Part shown: in pieces, positions 17,907 through 26,876 of the stretch | Position numbering within the stretch: position 1 is the stretch's first letter | How the letters are laid out: each line of letters begins with the position of its first letter | Assembly (NCBI GenBank): GCA_964486075.1 | Contig: CAZALU010000024.1 | Location: 1-39,898, forward strand | Length of the DNA: 39,898 nucleotides | Direction: 5' to 3' | Source: JAHIJO01 sp964486075 | GTDB taxonomy: Bacteria > Verrucomicrobiota > Kiritimatiellia > JAAZAB01 | Notes under the pieces: generated by a model | What the model saw: only the letters and a program-made list of their open reading frames with translations | Told to the model about the DNA's origin: nothing | The model's database searches: none | Program-made: the position numbers and the translations under genes

Positions 17907-19778
17907 TTAGCTGTATAGCGGCCCTAGTTTTTCGCAGACCCGGAAATCGTCTCCGCCGAAACGGTCCCACAGGGTGGGCCGGAAGATTTGGTCCGCCGAA
18001 ACATTGTGGAAATCCACCGGGATGCGCAGCATGGCGTTGAGCGTGATCAGGTCCGCGCCGATCAGTCCGAAGGAGTTGGCGTCGTGGTTCGGCCCGATGC
18101 GTGACATGTATTCGAAGGACGACATGTCCCGCGGCGCCCAGTATGTCTCCGGCCAGGTGGGATCCGTGACCTGACTGACGTGCCCCGCGACGTCGCGGGG
18201 CAGCGCAACGGTGTCGCCTTCGACCACCGAGTAGGTCAGCTGATCACCGATGACGTTGTAGCGATAGGCGGTCATGGGAATGCCGCCCGGAGTCCGGTAG
18301 TGGCTGGAGAGGCCGTCGCCCAGGAAGTACTCAAGGCTGGCGCCCATGTAGGTTGTGTTTTTCATGGCAATGGACATGAGTCGTTTTTGCCGGACGGGAT
18401 CGGAGCGAATGGCTTCCGCCACATCCTGTATGCTCATACGCCGGTGGCCCTTAACCAGGCCGGGAACATCCAAGGCATAGTCCAGCGCGCCGGCGCCGGA
18501 GTTGCGCTTGTCGATAAAACCGCGCGGCGCGATCTTCGAGATGTTCTTGCCGGAGACTTTTTTGATGCTGGCCACGGTCCAGTTGGTGCGGATATCGGCG
18601 AACAGCTGGGGCAGGCCGGTCAGCAGGTTGGCGACGAGCATGCCCAGGCCGTTCTTGGAGTCGTTTTCCGTGGCCACCAGGAAGGCCGGGCGGAATCCGT
18701 TCCAATCGAAAGAGCTGTTGAGAATCGACTCCGTGACATCGAAATTCGGGTACAGGTCCGTCCAGGCGCGCTGGCCCTGAGTGCCCGCCAGGATGGCGTT
18801 GCAGCCCTGGGCGCGCTCCACGTTGGCGATGAAACCCTGCGCCTTGCCCGTGCGCGGATCGGCCAGTTTCGGGTTGCCGATCATCAGGTCGCGGGTGATC
18901 ATGGTCATCAGGATGCAGAAGCGCAGAAGTTCGTCGGGCGGGTAGGGGCGCTTGCCCCGGCCGAAATCGTACTTGAAGCTGCTCTGCATGAAGCGCAGCG
19001 CTTTTTCCAACTCTGCATGATCGTAAAACTCCTGGTCGATGCGCCCCTTGACGGCGACCATGTCCACGGAGACGGTGCCCATGCCGAAGGTGTTCAACAT
19101 CAGGTTGCGCCGGACATCTGAGCCGATAATGCCCATGGAAACGCCGCCCAGCGAGAGGTAGTTTTTTCCACGCATTTCGGCCACAGCGGCCGCGGCACGC
19201 GCGAAACGCAATAGGCGCTCAGCGACGTATGGCGCCAAATCGCTGTCTTCGTCCTCCAAGTCGGGATTATAGATCGAAAAAATTGGCCGCATCTTTTCGT
19301 CCATGGCGGCGCAGAATGCTTTCAACCAGACGGCGCCGGGACGATTGGTCTGGTTCAGACCATAGGCCGCTTGTTGCCATTCGCTGCTGCCAAGGCCCTG
19401 GCAGGCGCTCATCAGTTCGTCGCTGTAGGACCAGGAGCGGCTGACCCAGATGTTGGCGCTGACGCCCTCGCGCGCGTAAGCCGCTTGGGCCAGGGCACCG
19501 GAGCGTGGGCCATAAACAATTTCGGGGGCCACGACGACGCGCACCGGCGTGCCATCGGGCAGTTTCACCCGGCTCTGGAGCAAGCAGTAAACCTTTTCGG
19601 CCATGCGCCAGGTGCCGGCGGCGTTGCTCTCGTAGGCCCCTACGCGGCCATCGGCCACCGGCGTGATGGCGATTGTGGGAATGTGTCCGGCCAGCGGGCG
19701 GGCGGATGGCGCGAACCCGCGCTGAGTCTTGGCCAGGGCTGAAAAATTGACAGGGACTTTAATTGCATGTGCGGTCAT
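17907..19778 (-). CDS. fucI: L-fucose isomerase
   Basis: Interconverts L-fucose and L-fuculose (also D-arabinose and D-ribulose) in the cytoplasm. The 623-residue protein is similar in length to the E. coli enzyme plus an N-terminal extension of about 30 residues. Family signatures include NQTNRPGAVWLKAF, KNYLSLGGVSMGIIGSD, ATENDSKNGLGM with the metal-binding Glu371, and FADIRTNW with Asp395. A good ribosome binding site (AGGAG) precedes the ATG. No fuculokinase, aldolase or sulfatase gene is adjacent, so the gene is isolated from a typical fucose operon. Confidence 0.93.
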   Translation of the reverse strand: MTAHAIKVPVNFSALAKTQRGFAPSARPLAGHIPTIAITPVADGRVGAYESNAAGTWRMAEKVYCLLQSRVKLPDGTPVRVVVAPEIVYGPRSGALAQAAYAREGVSANIWVSRSWSYSDELMSACQGLGSSEWQQAAYGLNQTNRPGAVWLKAFCAAMDEKMRPIFSIYNPDLEDEDSDLAPYVAERLLRFARAAAAVAEMRGKNYLSLGGVSMGIIGSDVRRNLMLNTFGMGTVSVDMVAVKGRIDQEFYDHAELEKALRFMQSSFKYDFGRGKRPYPPDELLRFCILMTMITRDLMIGNPKLADPRTGKAQGFIANVERAQGCNAILAGTQGQRAWTDLYPNFDVTESILNSSFDWNGFRPAFLVATENDSKNGLGMLVANLLTGLPQLFADIRTNWTVASIKKVSGKNISKIAPRGFIDKRNSGAGALDYALDVPGLVKGHRRMSIQDVAEAIRSDPVRQKRLMSIAMKNTTYMGASLEYFLGDGLSSHYRTPGGIPMTAYRYNVIGDQLTYSVVEGDTVALPRDVAGHVSQVTDPTWPETYWAPRDMSSFEYMSRIGPNHDANSFGLIGADLITLNAMLRIPVDFHNVSADQIFRPTLWDRFGGDDFRVCEKLGPLYS

Positions 19779-19905
19779 TAGTTTCTCCTGTGGCAGTGGT
19801 CGTAATTTTGACGGCTGCGATCCGACTGCGGATGGGTTCAGGCTGAGTAATGAAAATTCATGGCATGTACATTAACGAATGGTATCTCGATTGACAAGAG
19901 TTTCG

Positions 19906-19920
19906 TGACCGTCCCGGTCA
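19906..19920. promoter_or_regulatory. Inverted repeat, possible operator in the fucI divergent region
   Basis: TGACCG-TCC-CGGTCA is a perfect 6-bp inverted repeat with a 3-nt centre, about 130 bp upstream of the fucI start. A related half-site CGTGACCG recurs at 19953-19960. The 353-bp region 19779-20131 otherwise has no gene, and must hold the promoters of fucI and of the small gene at 20132. Confidence 0.35.
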
Positions 19921-20073
19921 TGGAGTATTGGAGGACAAATTCTCGCAGATTACGTGACCGGTTCTGTTGAATAGGGCGCTCGGAAGTTAAACCGAATAAA
20001 AATGTCAATCCAAAGATCGGACCCAATTTGGTATATCGGTCGGTAGTTTTTTTCTGGAGTGAAGATTTTTTTG

Positions 20074-20103
20074 TTGCATATAACGCTAATGCTTGCGTAT
20101 TAT
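20074..20103 (+). promoter_or_regulatory. Candidate promoter of the Cys/Lys-rich small gene
   Basis: TTGCAT (20074-20079) and TATTAT (20098-20103) are 18 bp apart, giving a leader of about 20 nt before the ATG at 20132, which contains the near-perfect Shine-Dalgarno AAAGGAGGTGA (20116-20126). Confidence 0.5.
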
Positions 20104-20131
20104 TCAAACACAAGGAAAGGAGGTGAGTAGA

Positions 20132-20245
20132 ATGTGTAAATCTCGTGGATGCAAACCGGTTAAATGCTCGAAGGCCAAAAAGAAACCGATTGTCAAGGCT
20201 AAGAAAAAGGCTCCTGTCAAGGCCAAGACAAAAAAACGGAAATAA
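20132..20245 (+). CDS. 37-residue Cys/Lys-rich basic protein
   Basis: A short ORF with one of the strongest ribosome binding sites in the window. The product begins MCKSRGCKPVKCSKAKKK and continues with AKKK/APVKAKTKK repeats, like an AT-hook-free histone H1 tail. Three Cys lie within the first 12 residues (C2, C7, C12), a possible metal or disulfide motif. The promoter-like elements and a perfect terminator downstream support real, high expression. I do not recognise a family. A nucleic-acid-binding or nucleoid role is plausible from charge only. Confidence 0.65.
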   Translation: MCKSRGCKPVKCSKAKKKPIVKAKKKAPVKAKTKKRK

Positions 20246-20408
20246 CCAAACAGTTATATCAGCATGTTGACTGGATCTTCGCCGTATTCCCGGGTTGCCT
20301 CGGACGACGGTTGGGATGACGAGCTTCGCACTCTGTTGTGCGAGTCGTTTCGACATGCTTCTAAAAAATGTTTGTTTTATTTCAGGACATCGGCTTTGGC
20401 CGGGTCCG

Positions 20409-20440
20409 CCGGCGCGATGCAAATCGCGCCGGTTTCTTTT
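20409..20440 (+). terminator. Rho-independent terminator
   Basis: A perfect 10-bp GC-rich stem (arms 20409-20418 and 20423-20432) with a GCAA tetraloop is followed by TTTCTTTT. It lies about 160 bp downstream of the 37-residue gene. The stretch between carries a second weaker stem around GCAC/GTGC (20327-20343), so the transcript has a structured tail. Confidence 0.9.
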
Positions 20441-20524
20441 GTTTCTCAATTGATGTCATTAGGGCCACGACAGTAATTATCATTAGACCCCATTCGGAAA
20501 AATATCCTTTCTGAGTAAGCTCTA

Positions 20525-20646
20525 ATTATGGCCTGCGCCTCCGGCCGCTTTGCGCGGCAGGGGCGACAGCTTGGCTGGAAAAGGGCGCTTTTCCAGCCAA
20601 TATCTTCACCCGCGACGCAAGGTCGCGTGGGCCTAAAGGCCATAAT
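20525..20646. repeat. Nested inverted repeat, REP/MITE-like
   Basis: Outer arms ATTATGGCC (20525-20533) and GGCCATAAT (20638-20646) enclose a GC-rich segment with a perfect inner 12-bp inverted repeat (20571-20582 and 20589-20600, core TTGGCTGGAAAA). The total is 122 bp. There is no coding signal. It lies between the terminator and the lptF/G gene, and accounts for most of the rest of the 469-bp gene-free stretch 20246-20714. Confidence 0.7.
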
Positions 20647-20714
20647 GCGAATTGCTGTGGCCACGACAAACCAGCTTGACACCCGCCGCCGGTCGCCTAA
20701 TCTGTCCATAGGCC

Positions 20715-21803
20715 ATGAAAATAATGGACAAATATATTTTGCGATCTTTTTTTGTCCCTTTGGGATACTGCCTGGTGATGTTCAGCATGGTCTTTGTGAT
20801 TTTTGACATGTTTGAACATTTGTCGGATTTCATCGATGCCAAAACATCATTGTTCTTGGTGTGCCGCTATTATCTGATGATCATTCCAGCCTTGCTCGTG
20901 TTCATTGCGCCTATTTCCCTGCTGCTGGGTTTGCTGTACAGCCTGTGGCAACTGACGAAAAACAACGAGCTGACTGCCATGCGTGCCAGCGGCATCGGGT
21001 TTTACCGCATCGCCGCGCCCATCATTGCCGTGGGTTTGATCTTTAGCGTCGGGGTGAGTGTGTGCCAGGAAACCGTGGCGCCCTGGGCGAGTTACTGGGC
21101 CGAGCAATTTATAAACCAGCAATCGGAGAAAGACACGGCGTCGACCCGCTATGCGCAGAATCTAATCTTTAACAACACGCGGGCGTACCGTTGCTGGGTT
21201 GTGGGTAAGTTCGATCTCCTGCGCTATAATATGCAGGATATCAAGGTGGAGCAACTGCGCCCGAACGGCACCGTTCTTGAAATCATCCGGGCCGAAGAAG
21301 GCAGTTACTATGACGGCTGCTGGTGGTTGTTCAAAGTCAAAAAACAGAAATATGATTTCTACAATAATCCCGTCGGCGCGGCCGAGGATTATCCGCGCCG
21401 TCAAATGACCGAATGGTCGGAAACTCCCCAGAACTTCATCAACGAAGTCAAGGACCCGGCTTTTCTCTCAGCTCGCGAATTGTGGACGTTCATGTCCACC
21501 CATCGGAACCTGTCCGAAAAAACAAATGCGCGTATTTCAGTTGACATGCATTTCCGGCTGGCGATGCCCTGGACCTGCCTGATGGTTACCCTTTTCGGCA
21601 TTCCCTGCGGCCTGCGCACCGCCCGTAAGGGCGCGTTCCTGGGCATTCTGGTTGCCTTGGGAACCTTCTTTATTTTTTATCTTTTGATGACTGTTTGTCA
21701 GTGGTTTGGGAAAAACCAGTATCTGGATCCGATCGTCAGCGCCTGGATGCCTAACGGAATATTTTTGCTGGTCGGTGTCCTGCTCATGGTCCGCTTGAGA
21801 TAG
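20715..21803 (+). CDS. LptF/LptG-family LPS export permease
   Basis: A 362-residue inner-membrane protein of the YjgP/YjgQ family, the transmembrane half of the LptB2FG ABC exporter that lifts lipopolysaccharide from the inner membrane. It has the family start MDKYILRSFFVPLGYC, helices at about 15-35, 50-80 and 100-120, a periplasmic beta-jellyroll domain at about 125-270, and three C-terminal helices. NNELTAMRASGIGFYRI is the cytoplasmic coupling helix. Only one of the two paralogues is present here; F versus G cannot be decided by eye. It indicates a Gram-negative cell with LPS-like lipid. Confidence 0.88.
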   Translation: MKIMDKYILRSFFVPLGYCLVMFSMVFVIFDMFEHLSDFIDAKTSLFLVCRYYLMIIPALLVFIAPISLLLGLLYSLWQLTKNNELTAMRASGIGFYRIAAPIIAVGLIFSVGVSVCQETVAPWASYWAEQFINQQSEKDTASTRYAQNLIFNNTRAYRCWVVGKFDLLRYNMQDIKVEQLRPNGTVLEIIRAEEGSYYDGCWWLFKVKKQKYDFYNNPVGAAEDYPRRQMTEWSETPQNFINEVKDPAFLSARELWTFMSTHRNLSEKTNARISVDMHFRLAMPWTCLMVTLFGIPCGLRTARKGAFLGILVALGTFFIFYLLMTVCQWFGKNQYLDPIVSAWMPNGIFLLVGVLLMVRLR

Positions 21804-21806
21804 CCC

Positions 21807-22928
21807 ATGCGTGTTGTCATTGCTCCCAATAGTTTCAAGCATTGTCTGACGGCCCGGGAGGCGGGCGAAGCCATGGCACGGGGCGTGCGGATCGCTTGCC
21901 CGGACGCCGTTATCGATCTTATTCCGCTCTCCGACGGCGGGGACGGATTGATTGCCGCCATCAGCGCGCGCTTGCCTGGCAAAGTAATTGCGACAGAGAC
22001 CGTGGATGCCTTGGGCCGTCCCCTGCGAGCCGCTTGGTTCAAACATCGGGATTTTGCCCTGATTGAAATGGCGCTGGCTTCTGGCTTGGCGCGTTTGAAT
22101 GGTCCGCATGAATATGCTCCATTAAGGGCGTCTAGCTTTGGCACCGGCCTGCTTGTCCGGGCCGCGCTGGACCACGGATGTCGACGCGTGATCATCGGAT
22201 TGGGCGGGAGCGCCACGGTGGATGCCGGCTGCGGCATGGCGTCTGCCCTGGGGTTTGGTCTGCTGGACCGTTGCAATCGCGAAATTTCCGCCGGCGGCGG
22301 CGGGCTGGAGCAGTTGGAACGTATTGTGCTCGCAAGCGCCGACGAGCGCCTTAAAAAGGTGGTCTTCTCTGCGCTGAGCGATGTGAGCAGCCCGTTGCTG
22401 GGCGCGACCGGTGCGGCCCGATCTTTCGCGCCCCAGAAAGGTGCGTCGCCGGTCGAGGTCGAAATGCTGGAACGTAACCTGGCGCGCTGGGCCGCGCTGG
22501 CCGAGCGTGACTTGGGCCGGGCGGTGGCCGATATCCCCGGCGCCGGCGCGGCCGGCGGGCTGGGCGCCGGCTGTATCGGATTTCTGGGTGCCACGCTGCT
22601 GCCGGGCGCCGAATGGGTGGCCGAGCAAACCGGACTCCGCGAAGCTGTGCGGGAGGCGGATCTGGTGCTGACCGGCGAGGGTCGCATCGATCGACAGACG
22701 TTTTTTGGCAAGGCGCCAGCTTATGTGGCCAAGCTTGCTAGGGACATGCACAAACCGGTCATCGCGTTTGGGGGAACCGTTGAGGCCGGGCTTGATTCGA
22801 TGGAAATGAGCTTCACCCGTTGCGTGACTGTAACCCCGCCGGGCATTAATCTGACCGAAGCCATAAAAAATGCGCAAACATATCTTGAAAATAGTGCGGC
22901 AAATCTTATGCTCTTATTCAGGAGGTAG
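21807..22928 (+). CDS. Glycerate 2-kinase (GarK/GlxK family)
   Basis: Phosphorylates D-glycerate, usually to 2-phosphoglycerate. The 373-residue protein starts MRVVIAPNSFKHCLTAREAG and has IPLSDGGDGLI, the glycine-rich GLGGSATVDAGCGMASALGF and LTGEGRIDRQTFFGKAP, all hallmarks of class II glycerate kinases. It begins 3 bp after the lptF/G stop. The ribosome binding site of the next gene (AGGAGG) sits in its last codons. Confidence 0.92.
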   Translation: MRVVIAPNSFKHCLTAREAGEAMARGVRIACPDAVIDLIPLSDGGDGLIAAISARLPGKVIATETVDALGRPLRAAWFKHRDFALIEMALASGLARLNGPHEYAPLRASSFGTGLLVRAALDHGCRRVIIGLGGSATVDAGCGMASALGFGLLDRCNREISAGGGGLEQLERIVLASADERLKKVVFSALSDVSSPLLGATGAARSFAPQKGASPVEVEMLERNLARWAALAERDLGRAVADIPGAGAAGGLGAGCIGFLGATLLPGAEWVAEQTGLREAVREADLVLTGEGRIDRQTFFGKAPAYVAKLARDMHKPVIAFGGTVEAGLDSMEMSFTRCVTVTPPGINLTEAIKNAQTYLENSAANLMLLFRR

Positions 22929-22930
22929 TC

Positions 22931-23863
22931 ATGTCGCAAACCATATCCGTCATCGCGCCGATCAGTCGGGCAATTGATACTGCCAAGCAATTATTGTTCG
23001 TGCCCTTTGCGCCGCTAAAATGGCTGGGATTGGGTTTCGTCGTCTGGCTGGCCATGTTGGGCGGTAATGTCAATACGACGAGCGGTAATTTGTTCGTCAA
23101 GCTGGCAGCTCTGCCATGTCAGGCGGCCCTGGAATGGACTATGGCCCACGGGGCGCTGCTGATTTTACTGGCCGTTTTTGCCGGCGTGTTTTTACTGGTT
23201 GTTTCACTGGCCGTTAGCTGGGTTAGCAGCCGTGCTAAGTTCATATTCATGGAGAATGTGGTTCGCGACCGGGCTGATATCATCGAGCCCTGGCAACGCC
23301 ATCGCGCGCAGGGTAACTCCTATTTTCTGTTTTCCGTTGCTTTTGCGCTGGCGGCGCTGGCGATGCTGGGTGTTATTATGCTCATCGGCGCCCTGGTCGC
23401 GATGCCGGATATAACGCGCCACCATTTCGGGGCCAATGCCATGGCCGCTATTGTTCTGGGCGGATTGTTGTTCGGCTTCTATGCGATTACGCTGCATAGC
23501 CTGCTGATCTTCCTTGAGGATTTTATTGTCCCGTTGATGTTCTTGCGCTCGTGCCGGGCGCTGGTGGCCTGGAGCGAGTTCTTCAAGCTTTTCAAGGCCC
23601 ATACCGGTTCGTTCATTCTCTATTTGCTCTTCAGGATAATGCTGGGCTGGGCGCTGGGCGCAATCAGCTTGGTTGTATTCTGCTGCCTGTGCTGCGTGAT
23701 GTGGATTCCGTATGTCAGCACGGTGATGTTTTTGCCTTTGTTTGTTTTCTTGCGGTGCTATTCGCTCCATTTCTTGGAACAGTTCGGTGGCGAATACAGA
23801 GTTTTCCTGTCGGGGTCCGTGGATTATCTGGCCGTGGTCCGCGAGGTGCCAAGCTCGGAATAG
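22931..23863 (+). CDS. Polytopic membrane protein of unknown function
   Basis: A 310-residue protein with about six hydrophobic segments (near residues 30-45, 72-95, 132-160, 168-195, 235-260, 262-285). The N-terminal ISRAIDTAKQLLFVPFAPLKWLGLGFVVWLA resembles the DUF7544-type or glycerophosphodiesterase-membrane-domain-like proteins common in Planctomycetes/Verrucomicrobia-type genomes, from memory only. A conserved-looking RAKFIFMENVVRDRADIIEPW loop follows helix 2. It is translated from AGGAGG in the end of the glycerate kinase gene. Confidence 0.7.
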   Translation: MSQTISVIAPISRAIDTAKQLLFVPFAPLKWLGLGFVVWLAMLGGNVNTTSGNLFVKLAALPCQAALEWTMAHGALLILLAVFAGVFLLVVSLAVSWVSSRAKFIFMENVVRDRADIIEPWQRHRAQGNSYFLFSVAFALAALAMLGVIMLIGALVAMPDITRHHFGANAMAAIVLGGLLFGFYAITLHSLLIFLEDFIVPLMFLRSCRALVAWSEFFKLFKAHTGSFILYLLFRIMLGWALGAISLVVFCCLCCVMWIPYVSTVMFLPLFVFLRCYSLHFLEQFGGEYRVFLSGSVDYLAVVREVPSSE

Positions 23864-23969
23864 TATTACGCCGTTTCCGTTTAGCCTGCTTGTGAAATTT
23901 GGCCCGGTTTCAAATGTCAGGCCGGGGTGTTCTTTACGTAATCACAAGCAGTATGATGGGTAAATGGAT

Positions 23970-23997
23970 CCCCTCCTTGGTGGGGGCGGGGGTGGGT
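23970..23997. repeat. GC-rich interspersed repeat, copy 1
   Basis: A 28-bp element with CCCCTCCTTGG and GGGGGTGGGT. The same element with two mismatches is found at 39718-39745. It sits in the 208-bp gap before pilT. Confidence 0.75.
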
Positions 23998-24071
23998 ATC
24001 CGACCGAACTGGTCCGCCCAAGTAGATAAATGTGGTTGCTATCCGACGCTGCATTGGAGGACAAAACATCC

Positions 24072-25163
24072 ATGTCGATTATCAGGGATATTCTTCGCAA
24101 GGCCGTGGAGCTGGATGCTTCGGATATCCATCTTAAGACCGACGAGTCTCCTTTTTTTCGGATTCACGGCGAGTTGATTGCCAGCGAATTTCCAAAAATG
24201 CGTGCTGATGACCTGCAATGCGTCGTGATCGATATCCTGCCCGAGCATATCAAGCGTAAGTCAGAGCCGGATAAAGAGATCGATTTTTCGCATTATGAAG
24301 AAGACGTCGGCCGTTTCCGCGTCAATGTTTTTCTTTCCCATCATGTGCCGACGCTTGCCTTGCGGCATGTCAAAACCGAGATTCCTTCGATTGCCGGATT
24401 GCATCTGCCGGAGATTATCGAACGCTTGATGACCGCCAATAGCGGCATTATTATGGTCTGCGGCGCGACCAGCTCGGGCAAATCCACGACCCTGGCCGCC
24501 ATGATTCATTGCATTAACACAACCCGGCGCGATCGAATCATCACGATCGAAGACCCCGTGGAATATATTTTCAAGGACATCCGATCGGTCATCACTCAGC
24601 GCGAGGTGGGGCTGGATACGCCTTCCTTCCATTCGGCGCTCAAGCATGTGCTTCGGCAGGATCCGGACGTGATCATGCTCGGCGAAATGCGGGACCAGGT
24701 CAGCCTGTCCGTCGCCTTGAGCGCCGCGGAGACCGGGCACGTTGTGCTTTCAACTCTGCATTCTACGACGGCGGCCCAATCGATTCACCGCATTTTAAGT
24801 TTTTTCCCGGCCGATGAGCGCGAGCAGGTGCGCCTGGCGGTGGCGGCGAACCTGACGGCCATTCTGTGTCAGCGCCTGATTCCTGCAATTCGCGGGGGTG
24901 TTTTGCCGGCCGTGGAAATCATGATCAACACCCCCACGGTCCATAAGTTGTTGCTTGGCAATAAACTCGAAACCCTGGCTGCCGCCATGGAAACCGGCAA
25001 GGAAGACGGCATGCAGACGTTTAACCAGGCTTTGTTCAAGCTGATCAAGAGCGGCCAGGTTACCGAAAAAGAGGGCATGGCCCAGTCCCCGAATCCGGAA
25101 GCCCTCAAGATGAACCTGCAGGGTATTTTCCTGGACGACGGCCACCGGATCCTGGGGGAATGA
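24072..25163 (+). CDS. pilT: PilT/PilU-type twitching motility ATPase
   Basis: A 363-residue hexameric ATPase that powers retraction of type IV pili. Walker A GATSSGKSTT is at about residues 131-140, with a Walker B/Asp box in DPDVIMLGEMRD and a His box in HVVLSTLHSTTAAQSIHRI. The N-terminal PAS-like domain DASDIHL is typical. The ATG at 24072 follows GGAGG at 24056; an in-frame ATG at 24030 is less likely. PilT versus PilU cannot be separated by eye. No other pilus gene is nearby. Confidence 0.9.
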   Translation: MSIIRDILRKAVELDASDIHLKTDESPFFRIHGELIASEFPKMRADDLQCVVIDILPEHIKRKSEPDKEIDFSHYEEDVGRFRVNVFLSHHVPTLALRHVKTEIPSIAGLHLPEIIERLMTANSGIIMVCGATSSGKSTTLAAMIHCINTTRRDRIITIEDPVEYIFKDIRSVITQREVGLDTPSFHSALKHVLRQDPDVIMLGEMRDQVSLSVALSAAETGHVVLSTLHSTTAAQSIHRILSFFPADEREQVRLAVAANLTAILCQRLIPAIRGGVLPAVEIMINTPTVHKLLLGNKLETLAAAMETGKEDGMQTFNQALFKLIKSGQVTEKEGMAQSPNPEALKMNLQGIFLDDGHRILGE

Positions 25164-25224
25164 TTAATGGTTGATGGTGGAGGGTTAAGGGTGGCCCCCC
25201 TCCTTTGCCTAGGCGTTACTGGGC

Positions 25225-25253
25225 TTGACAAGAAATCGCAAAAATAACACAAT
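25225..25253 (+). promoter_or_regulatory. Candidate promoter of the BACON/FG-GAP gene
   Basis: A consensus TTGACA (25225-25230) is 17 bp from CACAAT (25248-25253). The start codon follows almost at once (GTG 25260 or ATG 25272), so the leader would be very short. Confidence 0.4.
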
Positions 25254-25259
25254 ACGTTT

Positions 25260-26828
25260 GTGAAAAAGATAATGAAATCGTTATTTACCTGTGTCTGGTT
25301 CGCTGTGGCCGGATTGGCCGCCGCCAATGGTGGCGTGGTGGTGGATGTCTCCGTCAACGATACTCCTTTCCAGATGATGAATGTCGCGATGCAGGGGTAT
25401 GATGCGCCGGTCCAATCGTTTCAGATCCTAAATAAGACGCCTACCAATGTAATGTATTACCAGATCGCCGTAAATGTGCCGTGGCTGAATGTATATCCAT
25501 CATCCGGCATGGCGAGGGGTTATACGCTTACGGTATCATACAGCGCGACGTCCTTGAAAGTCGGAACATCGAAGGCGCAGATCATAATAATCGGCTTCAA
25601 TGAAACGGAGACTCTGGTAACGACGAATACTATCGAGGTTTCGCTGGTGGTTCAGGCCTTGGCAAAATTGGGCTGCAATGGAAAGGATTTTCAAACGAAG
25701 ACCCGGCAGGGACGGACGCCGGCTGCCACGACCTTCGGGGTCTGGAACGCGAGCGGAGGTGGTAGTATTATGCGTTGGATGGCGTCGTCGGATGTGACCT
25801 GGTTGAGCGTGACGCCCGCGACGGGAACGAGCGTCGATGAGATGGACACACTCACGGCGCAATATAACACCGCCGGCCTGGGTATGGGGCGATATACCGG
25901 GCATATCACGGTGCATGGCGTGGATGAGCTGACCGGATTGGAAGCGGTGCAGTCGCCGCGGGTGCTGCGAGTAAGCCTGATTATCCAGGACACGAAGGAT
26001 TTAGACTTTTTCGGGGATGGGGAAGTGTCGGATCTTACAGTCTACCAGGAGAGCACGGGGAACTGGAAAATTTTGCGGTTGGGTGACAGGGCGCAGCTGA
26101 CGGAATGGATTGGAGGGCCTGGATATATACCGGCACCCGGTGATTTCGATGGCGATGGGCGAATTGATTTGGGGGTGTATCGCACGGAGAACGGGGCATG
26201 GTACGCGCGGCCGGCGGATAGCGACTGGATTACGGCTATTGGCACATGGGGCCACCAGGGTTACCGTCCGGTGCCCGGCGATTATGACGGCGATGGCCGG
26301 ACCGATTTCATGGTATACGAGGAGAGCAGCGGCACTTGGTATCTCCAACGGTCTTCGGACGGCGCAGTGGTTTCCGGGAATTTTGGCGGCCCGGGCTACA
26401 GTGCCCATCCGGGTGATTATGACGGAGATAGGATATCGGATGTGGCGGTGTATGATGAATCGAGCGGCAACTGGTATATCATTGCCGTGAATGGTGTGGT
26501 AATTGCGTGGGATCTGTTTTGGGGTGGTGTGGAGTACACGCCGGTGGTGGGCGACTTTGATGGTGATGGGCGGACTGATCTGGGGGCATATCATGAAAAC
26601 ACCGGGTTATGGTTCATGGCGGATGCGACCGGCAAAGTGATCGGGTGGTGGATTTGGTGGGGAGCGCCCGGGTATCATCCTGTGGCCAAGGATTATAATG
26701 GAGATGGCGCGGCCGAGATGGCGGTATACCAACCTTCGACCGGTCTGTGGTATATTCGGACAATCGGCGGAACGATCTTGGAATACGGGCTCTTATGGGG
26801 TGGGCCGGGATATTCGCCGGTGCCGTAG
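25260..26828 (+). CDS. Secreted protein with BACON-like and FG-GAP/VCBS-like repeats
   Basis: A 522-residue protein (or 518 if the ATG at 25272 is used). A Sec signal peptide ends near GLAAANG. Residues about 25-115 and 125-240 resemble two BACON-type beta domains (PWLNVYPSSG and TWLSVTPATG). From about 245 on there are six repeats of about 45 residues with D-x-D-x-D-G calcium-like motifs (for example GDFDGDGRIDLGVYR, GDYDGDGRTDFMVYE, GDFDGDGRTDLGAYH), ending in a Trp-containing strand. Such proteins are typically cell-surface adhesins or carbohydrate-binding exoproteins. The ligand is unknown. Confidence 0.8.
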   Translation: MKKIMKSLFTCVWFAVAGLAAANGGVVVDVSVNDTPFQMMNVAMQGYDAPVQSFQILNKTPTNVMYYQIAVNVPWLNVYPSSGMARGYTLTVSYSATSLKVGTSKAQIIIIGFNETETLVTTNTIEVSLVVQALAKLGCNGKDFQTKTRQGRTPAATTFGVWNASGGGSIMRWMASSDVTWLSVTPATGTSVDEMDTLTAQYNTAGLGMGRYTGHITVHGVDELTGLEAVQSPRVLRVSLIIQDTKDLDFFGDGEVSDLTVYQESTGNWKILRLGDRAQLTEWIGGPGYIPAPGDFDGDGRIDLGVYRTENGAWYARPADSDWITAIGTWGHQGYRPVPGDYDGDGRTDFMVYEESSGTWYLQRSSDGAVVSGNFGGPGYSAHPGDYDGDRISDVAVYDESSGNWYIIAVNGVVIAWDLFWGGVEYTPVVGDFDGDGRTDLGAYHENTGLWFMADATGKVIGWWIWWGAPGYHPVAKDYNGDGAAEMAVYQPSTGLWYIRTIGGTILEYGLLWGGPGYSPVP

Positions 26829-26876
26829 TACGTCGGCTCATAAATTATCTAATTCACAGTAAGGAAGTTGCGCGTT

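Noticed and set aside
20264..20476. 70-residue ORF after the Cys/Lys-rich gene
   Set aside because: It runs straight through a perfect terminator hairpin and has no ribosome binding site or family motif.
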